Below, piece after piece: positions 55,288 through 64,000 of a DNA stretch of 64,000 nucleotides. The notes under the pieces were generated by a model that was not told the origin of the DNA, made no database searches, and saw only the letters and a list, made by a program, of their open reading frames with translations. A program made the position numbers and the translations under genes. Position 1 is the stretch's first letter. Each line of letters opens with the position of its first letter. The DNA is from Amborella trichopoda (Eukaryota; Streptophyta; Magnoliopsida; Amborellales; Amborellaceae), in NCBI RefSeq assembly GCF_000471905.2, contig NW_006500342.1, positions 273,124-337,123 on the forward strand. The letters run 5' to 3'.

Positions 55288-56984
55288 ACTATTCCGGTGC
55301 GCCCTCCCCACAACAAATCACCATTATCCTTATTGTTTTCCCAATTTTAGATAGTGACTTTTGGGAGCCATATCTCACTCGTCCTGAGCCGATCGTGCTT
55401 AAATTTTTTGAAATGTTCGTATCACCAAGACGAGCATTTCAATATTTGGCACACCCCGTGATGAATCCCGAGTAGGGAGAAAATCTAGAGAGAAGTTGGT
55501 TATTCGTGGTAAAAGTTACAGGAAAGTCAACAGTGACACGTCTCGCTCGAGCGGCCATATCACGACGCTAACACATTGGATCAACGTGAAACTAGTTCCA
55601 TCACATGCGTAAGGTCCAAGGATACCATTAGTCTAAATCTCGTGCGTGATGAACGGTCGGATTCCACACACGAAGCTGATAAACATGCTATAAATTTCAG
55701 CCGTCGGATTCTAGATTCAGGCACAAAATTAAGCTACGTTTGTTGTAGCACGATCGTGATGGCATGTTCAATGCAATACAATGAAGAAAACATGGAAAAA
55801 CATCAAGAAACGAGCACACTATCCATCAAAAGTTTTCAAGATTCATCTAAATTTTGAGTCAAATGATCGTGGCCTAAATACACGATATGTGGTTCGAAGT
55901 TGGTGTCAAATCGATCGTCATGTGGAGCCCAACAATTAAGCAATCATCTTTTGACAAAATGTGCATCGGAGCAACCCCAATATCATCCATGAAAGATCAT
56001 GCATGGTCAAGGGCAGAAGCAAGACTATTTTGAAATTTCATGTATTGTTGGGCAAGGACAAAAACATCATTTTACCCTATTTTTAGATTTTTCTTTAATT
56101 CAAATAAATTTTAATTATCATCAATTAGGTTAGATTTTTGGTATCCACCCATGTTTGGGCCCGATTCTGTAAATACGTGTTAAACCTACTTGTAAAGGGC
56201 TTTCCTCAATCTGTAACTTCATGAATAAAATTTAAGAGTTTTAGTCCTGAGAATGTGGCACATCTTAGAGAGAGGGGAGGAGAGAGAAGAAAAAGTCTGA
56301 TACACCTTAATAAAGGTAACTTTGTCTCTCCTCCTCTCTTCTATCTCTTTCTCTCTTCTCCTCTCTTCTCTCTCTTTCTCTCCTCTATTCTCCCTCTTTC
56401 CATCTCCTCTCATCTCTATCTCGTCTCTCTTTCTCTCTCCTCTCATCTTTATCTCATCTTTCTGTCTCTCTCCTCTCACCTCTATCTCTCTCTTTCTCTC
56501 CTCTCCTCTTTGTCTCTCTCTCCTCATCTCCATCTTTATCTCTCATTCTTCCTCTCTCTTTCATGCTCTTCTCTCAACATGCACGGTAGTGGGCCATTGT
56601 CGTGCGTGTCTTCCATCCCCTTCTTCTTCTTCTCTGCTCTTTCTTTAATCACCCCCCTTTCCTTCTTAATATTTTCTCTCCCTTTCCTGATCTTCTTTCT
56701 TCACTTTCTTTCTCTCTCTTCTCTCCTTCCTTTCTTTTGCCTCTCTTTCCTAATTTATCCCTTCTTTCTTTCTCCTTGTTCCTTTTTCTCTCTTCCCTAT
56801 TCATGCACGGTGGAGCCTATTACCGGGCATGATGTCCTCCACCTCTTGGAATGTACATAGTGAGCTGGGCCTTAATCTGAGTGACGGGTGGGGCCTTTGT
56901 CCAAATTCCCCTGTCTCCATGTCTTGCACAGTGATGCCTATCGCTACGAGTGTCTTCTACTTTATCTCTAATGTCTCCTTTCTT

Positions 56985-57710
56985 CTGTCATGGACGATGG
57001 AACCCCATCACTGTCCATGTTCCCTTTCTCTCCCCCTTTCTTGTCATGGATGGTGGAACCCCATCACCTTCCATGTTCTCTTTCTCTCTCCCTTCTCTGT
57101 TCTGGACAACGGAACCCCGTCACTGTCCATGTACTCTTTCTCTCTCCCTTCTCTATCATGGTGGCAGAGGCCCATCGTCGTTCATGTTCTCTTTCTCTCT
57201 CCCTTCTCTGTCAGGGATGGCAGGGGAGCATAATCGTCCATGTTCTCTTTTCTCCTTTTCTCTCTTCAGTCATGAGCGACGGGACCTCATCATCATTCAT
57301 GTTTTCTTCTCTCTCTTCTCCCTCCTCTGTCATGGACAGTGGAAGCTCATCGCCATCCATGTTCTCTTTTCTTATTCTCTGTGTTCAATCATGAGTGATG
57401 GGACCTCATCGATATTCATGTTTTTCTCTGTCTTCTCTCTCCACTATCATGGAGAACAGAATCCCATCACCGTACGTTTTTTCTTCTCTCTTCTCTCTCT
57501 TTTTATCATGGATGTCAAAAGCCCATCGCGGTTCATGTTTCTTCCTTTTTCTCTCTCCTATGTCATAGCTGGCAAAGGCCATCATCATCCATGTTTCTTT
57601 CTTTTTTCACTCTCCTCTATCATGAATGGTGGAAGCCCATCACCATCCATGTTTCCTTCTCTTATATCTCTCCTCGATCATGGATGACGAAAGTTCATCA
57701 CTGTCTATGT
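56985..57710 (+). repeat. 57-bp hairpin minisatellite in Tat-1 LTR
   Basis: About twelve units in inverted orientation, for example CATGGACGATGGAACCCCAT then CACTGTCCATG at 56986-57020, each followed by a CT-rich spacer (TTCTCTTTCTCTCTCCCTT). Long Ser/Phe-rich frames here and at 57591-58186 are composition products. Confidence 0.8.
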
Positions 57711-58150
57711 TTCTTCCCCTCTCTCTTCCTTCTCTCTCTTTCTTCTCTCTCTTCCTTCGACTCTCTTCTTCCCTTGTCTCTCTTATTTTTTCTCTCTTCT
57801 TTTTCTTCTTTCTCTCTCTTCTTCCCTTTCTCTCCTTCCCTCTCCTGTCTCTTTCATCCTTTCTTTCTCTTCGCTCTTCTTCCTTTCTGCTCTTCTCTTT
57901 CCCTCTCTTCTTCTTTCCTCTCTCTTCTCTCCTTTATTATCTTCTCCTCTTTTCTTCTTCTTTTCTCTTCTCTTCTACTCTACTCCCTTCTTCTCTTCTT
58001 TTTTTCTCTCTTCTTGTTTTCCCTTTTAATCTCCCATCTTTTTCTTTCTCTTCTCTTCTTCTTTTCCACTTCTTTCTCTTTCTTTTATCTTTTTTGTCTC
58101 TCCTTCCTTTCTTATCTCTTTTATTCTCCCTCTCTCTTTCCCTATCGTTT
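57710..58150 (+). repeat. CT-rich tract in Tat-1 LTR
   Basis: About 440 bp almost entirely of C and T (TCTCTCTTC, TTTCTTCTC). Counterpart of the purine tracts in the minus-strand LTRs. No gene. Confidence 0.8.
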
Positions 58151-58872
58151 GACCAAGGGAGGCTAAGTCTAGCATTGCCATGGTAGTCTTATTATCGAGC
58201 AGTATTGTCGCCGTGCCGATCGACATTACCATGCCCATCTTACTACCACGATAGGCGAACCATCATGTCAGGTCAGTTAGTGTTCGTTTTGTCGTTGAGT
58301 AGTACTATCGTCGTGTGGGTCTGAGTTACCGTGCCCGTCTTGCTATAACGTCGGGTCAATCACTTACTTATCTACCTACTGCGCTAGTCTAGTTGCTTGG
58401 TCGAATTCTTCTCTTCTCTTTCCTCTATTCTATCTCTTTCTTCTCTTCTTATCACCCCAATCTTCATCTCATTCCTTTTCTCTCTTCTCTCGAATGTACA
58501 CAACTGTGTGCATTCGCCCAAAGACAAGGTGGGGTCCCTTGGCCCACTTGTCTTATAAATTACCCATGTGTCTGTGATCGTAGAAAAATGAGAGTACATG
58601 TCAAGGAGGCGATTTCTAGCCAGTTGAAGGACCGGGGGCTTTTCATTAAGATCCAAGAAAGCATCCACAAGAGTCAGCCCGAGTGAGTCATAGACCCAGG
58701 TGAGGTATGTGCCGCCTTATATTAAATTCCTCTATCATTGGTTGGTATACTTGCCCTTGTTTCTTAACAAAGTTCCTGAGAGAGCGGTCTCAAGTCCCGG
58801 GTTCCCCTAAAACCCGAGACGTGTGCCACCAGGTCATCTTGTCCTGCAGGGCAAGATCGAGGCAGCTAACCA

Positions 58873-60311
58873 ATCTCCCCTAAAATCAAGTCTCCCTTTC
58901 CATAAATATCTCCCCCCATATTTGTCTCTCTGATATTCTCTCTCCCTCTCCCTCTCCCTCTCTTTCTCTCTTTCCTCTTAATAGATATCGAATGTGAAGA
59001 TCATATTTTGAAAAAAGATTAAAGTTTGATGGGACATGATTAGGAAATGTGCATAACATTTGGAAGGTGACTAAATAATTGTGCCTCCCTCTTTTTCCCT
59101 CTTTCTCTCTTGATAGAATTCGTGCATGGATAAAAAAGAAGAGTGTTGAGAGAAAGAGAGAGATAAATGGAAAGATAGAAATTTAGAACAAGCTTATTTA
59201 TGATACATAATATAACTTAGAGAGCTTGAGAGAATGAAATCTAAATTTCCTAAATTCGTATGTGGATTGAGAAGTAGAATTTTGAAAGAAAGAGTGAGAG
59301 CATTGATAGAAAGAGAGAGAGATATAAATAGAAAGAAAGAATTCTAAATTGAGCTTAAACATGCCTTTCTCTCTCCCTCACCAGCGAATTCTCTCAGTCG
59401 TCCTCTTTAAATTCTCTCTTGTCGCTACTTGAGTACAATGAATTTAAAAGCATTGGAACAGGCATCTCCAACAAAGTCTCTCTATCATCCTCTTAAATTT
59501 CTTTCTTCTCTCTTCTAATACAATAAACTCTCTCTATCATCCTATTAAGTTTCTCTCTATCCTCTCTCTCAATACGAGTAATTTGGATCATTGCAACAGG
59601 TCATTTCTCCTTTACTTTGTTTGAAATTGGTGTTTTATATTTTACTGCGATAATGAACTCTAAATTGCCCTCTCTCTCTTCATTCTCTCTTCCTTTTCCC
59701 AACACTATACCTCTCTCTCTCTTATTCTCTCTGTATCTCATCTTGACGAATATTTCTCTCTCCCTCTTCTTAACACCATACTTCTCTCCATCTTTTCTTT
59801 CCTTAAATCTCTTCTTCAAAATGAAATCTCTATCCATAAATCTCTCCCCCCATATTTATCTCTCTCTTATTCTCCCTCTCACCCTCTCTTTCTCTCTTTC
59901 CCTCTCAATTGATATGGAATGTGAAGATTTTAATGTGAAAGGAGATTAAATTTAGATGGGACGTGATTAGGAGATGTGCAAATATTTAGAAGGTGACAAA
60001 ATAATTATGCCTCCGTCTTTTTCCCTCTATCGCTCTTGATAGAATTGATGCATGGAGAGAGCAGAGCATTGAGGGAAAGAGAGAAAAATGAAAAGGTAGA
60101 ATTTAAGAACAAGCCTATTTAAAAACATTATATTACGTATAGAGTATGAGAGAATGAAAGCTAAACTTCCTAAATATGTGCGTGGATTGAGGAGTAGAGC
60201 ATTGAGAGAAACAGAGAGAGCATTGATAAGATAGAACTTTAGAATGAGCTTATTTAGGAAACATGCTCTTTCCCTCTTCCACTCTAATGAACTCTCTATA
60301 TCATCCTCTTT

Positions 60312-60345
<34 letters not shown>

Positions 60346-63300
60346 CACGATTAATCTGGTATCTCCAATGAACTCTCTCTGTCATCCTCTTTAATTTCTC
60401 GCGGCTCTCTACCATCCTCTTAAATTTGTCTCTTCGCTCTTTATGCAATGAATTTGGGTCATTGGAACAAGTTATTTTCTTCTTACTTCTTTTGAATTTG
60501 GTAATTTTTATTTTTCAATGATGATGATTTATAATTGCCATCTCTCTCGTCATTCTCTCTCCCCCTCACCCCAACGCCATATATCTCTCTGTCTTTTCTT
60601 TCCTTAATTCTCTCCTCCAAAATCAAATCTCTCTTTTCTCAAATCCATTCCCCAAAGTTATCTCTTTTATATTTTCTCTCTCACCCTCTCTTTCTCACTT
60701 TCTCTCTCGATTGATATGGAAGGTGAAGATTATATTTTGAATATTGATTAAATTTTCAGGAGAAGTGAATAGGCGATGGACAAAAATTTTTGTAGACGAT
60801 AAAATAATTATGCTTTCCTCTCTTTCTCTCTTACGCTCTTGATAGAATTCTCACGTGGATAGACAACGAGAGCTTTGAGAGAAAGAGAGAGATGAATGGA
60901 AGGGTAGAGCTTTAGAATGTGCCTAGTTAAGAAACATGATATTACATAAAGAGCATGAGAGAATGAAATCTAAAGTTCCTAAATTGGTGTGTGGATTGAG
61001 AAGTAGAACGTTGAGAGAAATAGAGAGAGCATTGATAGAAAGAGAGATATAAATACAAAGATAGAGTTTTAAAATTAGCTTATCTAAGAAACATGCTCTT
61101 TCTCTCTCCCTTTCTATTATCCTCTTAAATTTCTATCTTCTCTCTTTATACGATGATTTTAGAGCATTGGAACATGCATCTCCAATGAACTCTCTCTGTC
61201 ATCCTGCTAAATTTCTCTCTTATCTCTCTCTCTCTTCAACAAACTCTCTATATCATCCTCTTAAGTTTTTGTCTTCTCTCTTTCTATACAACGAATTTGG
61301 ATCATTGGAACATGTTATCTCCCTTATTTTGTATGAATTTGTTGTTTTTATTTTTCAAGGATGATAAACTATAATTGCTTTCTCTCTCTCACTCCATTAT
61401 CTCTCCATCTTTCCAACATCATACCTCTCTCTCTCTTTGTTCCCTTTCTCTCCCTCCTCCCAACCCATATTTCTCTCTCCCTATGCCCAACCCATATTTC
61501 TCTCCTCCTCTTCCCAATGGAATATTTCTGTCTCCCTCTTCCCAAGGCCATATTTCTCTCCCTCATTTTTTTCTTTAAATCTCAAACCCATATTCAAATA
61601 TTTATTTCCTTAACTCTCTCCCCATATTTATCTCTCTTATTCTCTATCCCTCCCTCTCTTTCTCTCTTTCCCTCTCAATAGATATAGATGGCGAATATTA
61701 TGTTTTAAAAGAAGATTAAATTTTGATGGGACGTGATTAGGAGATGTGCCAAAAATTTGGAAGGTGATAAAATAATTATGTCCCCCTCTCTTTCCCTCTT
61801 TTGCTCTTGATAGAATTAGTGCATGAACAGAGAAGGAGAGTGTTGAGAGAAAGAGAGAGATTACTAGGAAAGAAGAATTTTAGAATGAGCCTATTTTGGA
61901 AACATGATATCACTTAGACAGCATGAAGGAATGAAATATAAATTTCCAAAATTGATGCCTAGATTGAGAAGTTGGGCACTGAGAGAAAGAGAGAGAGTGC
62001 ATTGATTGAAAGAGAGAGATATATAAATAGAAAGATAGAATTTTAGAAAGAGCTTATCTAGGAAACATGATCATTCTCTCTCCTACTCCAACGAACTCTC
62101 TCTATCATCCTCTTAAATTTATCTCTTATCACTCCACCTATATGATGAATTTAGAGCATTGGAACATGCATATCTAACAAACTCTCTTTCATCATTTCAA
62201 ATTTCTTTCTTCTCTCTCTCTATACAACGAACTCTCTCTACCATCCTCTTAAGTTTCTCCCTTCTCTCTATCTCTCTCTTTACGACGAATTTGAATCATT
62301 AGAACATGTTATTTCTCTCATACTTTGTTTGAATTTGGAGTCTTTTATCTTTCATAGATGATGAACTTTAATTGCCCTCTCTCTATTTTCATTCTCAATC
62401 GTCCTCTTCTCAACACCATACCTCTCTCTATTTTTGTTCTCTCTCTTTACCTCTTCCCAACCCATATTTGTCACTCCGTTTTCCCAATGCTATAATTCTC
62501 TCCCTACTTTCTTTCCCTTAAATCTCTTCCCAAAATCAAATCTCTCTTTCTTTAAATCTCTACCACCATATTTATCTCTCTCTTATTTTCTCTATCGCTC
62601 CCTCTTATGAAATATGAAAGGTGAAGATCATATTTTAAAGGAAAAGTAAATTTAACTGGTGCGGACTTAAGAGATGTGTAAAACATTTGAAAGGGAACAA
62701 AATAATAATGTCTCCCTCTCTTTCCCTCTTTTGCTTTTCATAGAATTGGTGTGTGGATAGAGAATGAGAGAGTTGAGAGATACAAAGAGATAAATGGAAG
62801 GGTAGAGTTTTAGAACGAGCCTATTTAGGAAACATGAAATTACATAGAGAGCAAGAGAGAATGATATCTAAAGTTCCTAAATTGGTGCGTGAATTGAGAA
62901 ATAGAGCGTTGAGAGAAAGAGAGAGAAATAAATAAAAAGATAAAACTTTAAAAATGAACTTTTTGAGGAAACATACTCTTTCTCTCTCGCACTCCAACAA
63001 ACTCTCTTTATCATCCTCTTAAATTTCTCTGTTCTCTCTATCTCTCTCTATACGATGAATTTAGCGCAATGGAAGAGGCATCTCCAATGAACTCTCTCAA
63101 TCATCCTCTTATATTTCTCTTCTCTCTCTATACAACGAACACTCTTTATCATCCTCTTAAGTTTCTCTCTTTGCTCTCTCTCTTTATACGATGAATTTGG
63201 ATCATTGAAATAGGTTAATTCCCTCTTACATTATTTGAATTTGGTGTTATTTTTTTCAATAATGGTTAATTATAATAGTCGTCTCTCTCTCCCACTTCCC

Positions 63301-64000
63301 AATGCTATACCTCTCTTTCACTCTTCATTCTCTCTCTATCTCTTCCCAACAATTATTTCTCTCTCCTCTTCACAATGCCATATTTCTCTCCCTCTTTCTT
63401 TCCTCAAATCTCTCCTCCAAAATCAATCTCTCTTTCCTTAAATGTTTCCCCCAATATTTATCTTTCTCCTATTCACCCTCTCTCCCTCTCTTTCTCTCTT
63501 TCGAGGTGAAAACTATATTTTGAAATGAGATTAAATTTAGATGAGACGTGATTAGGATATGTACAAAAATTTTGGAAGGTTATAAAATACTTATGCCTCC
63601 GTCTCTTTCCCGCTTTCACTCTTGGTAGAATTGAGGGGTGGATAGAGGAGTGCATTAAGAGAAAAAGAGAGATATATGGAAGGGTAGAATTTTAGAACGA
63701 GCCTATTTAAGAAACATGATATTACTTACAGAGCATGAGAGAATGAAACTAAAGTTCCTAAGTCGGTGCGTGGAATGAGAAGTAGGGCATTGAGAGATTG
63801 AGAGAGCATTCATAGAAAGAGAGAGATATATTAATAGAAAGATAGAAATTTAGAATGAGCTTATCTAGGAAATATTCTCTCTCTCTCCCTCTCTAATGGA
63901 CATTCTATATCATCCTCTTAAATTTCTCTCTTCTCTCTCTATACGATGAATTTAAAGTGTTCGAACATGCATCTTCAACGAAAACTTTCGATCATCCTCT
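58873..64000. repeat. About 0.9-kb tandem satellite, at least 5 copies, CT-rich
   Basis: A landmark near GATATGGAATGTGAAGAT followed by GATGGGACGTGATTAGGA recurs at about 58985, 59911, 60713, 61680, 62612 and 63501, that is 926, 802, 967, 932 and 889 bases apart. A second landmark, GAATTTAGAGCATTGGAACA, recurs at about 59435, (60345 diverged), 61147, 62143, 63052 and 63945 with similar spacing. Between landmarks the monomer is filled with short CT-rich repeats (CTCTCTCTATCATCCTCTTA). It runs off the right edge. No gene; short Leu/Ser/Phe frames are composition products. Confidence 0.85.
60311..60347. repeat. (TA)n microsatellite
   Basis: About 36 bp of TA repeats with one G interruption, inside one satellite monomer. 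The monomer with this insert has lost the GAATTTAGAGCATTGG landmark around 60345, suggesting local slippage and deletion. Confidence 0.9.

Larger units (their letters stand above)
55288..58872 (+). mobile_element. Tat-1: plus-strand LTR (solo or 3' LTR), interrupted by Tat-2
   Basis: The reverse complement of the other LTRs. It starts inside U3 (about 380 bp of the U3 end missing), passes a TATA-like TTCTGTAAATACG (56165-56177), a GAATAAAATTTAAG poly(A)-like signal (56221-56234), a CT-rich tract (56320-56800), the hairpin array (56985-57710), another CT tract (57710-58150) and ends GAGGCAGCTAACCA at 58872. No primer site follows; the next bases are satellite sequence. So it is a solo LTR or the 3' LTR of an element whose body lies elsewhere. 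Confidence 0.85.

Noticed and set aside
1..64000. Host protein-coding genes, tRNA, rRNA or snoRNA genes
   Set aside because: All longer readable frames were accounted for by retroelement domains or low-complexity tracts; no splice-like exon series or RNA gene was recognised. A similarity search could still find a short exon.

Overview
The window is plant nuclear repeat DNA. It is built almost entirely from decayed long-terminal-repeat (LTR) retrotransposons of the Ty3/gypsy superfamily, Tat (Ogre/Retand-like) lineage. Evidence for the lineage: a gag-protease-RT-RNase H-integrase polyprotein with a second, archaeal-type RNase H between RNase H and integrase; a DGGS-type protease; a C-H-GH-C gag knuckle; and very long LTRs (about 3 kb) with a long region between pol and the 3' LTR. 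This points to a seed plant, most likely an angiosperm; the species cannot be read from the sequence. I found no cellular gene, tRNA or rRNA.

Layout (all elements read on the minus strand unless stated). Five elements appear nested inside one another and are numbered here from outermost to innermost. Satellite: a tandem repeat of about 0.9 kb fills 58873-64000. Tat-1: a plus-strand LTR, 55288-58872, that sits in the satellite. Tat-2: 43487-55287, with gag, no pol and both LTRs (the 3' one cut), which interrupts the Tat-1 LTR. Tat-3: pieces 1-2860, 21109-24925 and 40442-43486, which interrupts the 3' LTR of Tat-2; its left end lies outside the window. Tat-4: 2861-21108, the most complete copy, inserted in the gag of Tat-3. 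Tat-5: 24926-40441, with gag and protease but no RT or integrase, apparently inserted in the 5' LTR of Tat-3.

Each LTR runs TG...CA. On the minus strand it starts TGTTTGAAGACATTTTT and ends CTAACCA, followed a few bases later by a primer-binding motif close to TGGCGACTCCACTGGGGA. A TATA box lies about 1.3 kb into the LTR with an AATAAA-like signal just after it, so roughly the last 1.7 kb of each LTR should be transcribed leader. That leader holds CT-rich tracts and, in most copies, a 57-bp minisatellite whose units each contain an 11-bp-stem inverted repeat; Tat-5 carries a 38-bp minisatellite instead. The region between pol and the 3' LTR carries 35-bp, 26-bp and about 136-bp tandem repeats, and in Tat-5 an antisense open reading frame.

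No element is complete. Tat-4 has RT, both RNases H and integrase but no visible protease; Tat-5 has protease but no RT; Tat-2 has only gag. All are full of stops and frameshifts and their LTR pairs differ clearly, so they are old. The most interesting points are the five-level nesting, the hairpin minisatellite in the LTR leader, a conserved proline/histidine-rich reading frame between primer site and gag in four elements, an unusual duplicated N-terminal region in the Tat-2 gag, and the satellite array.
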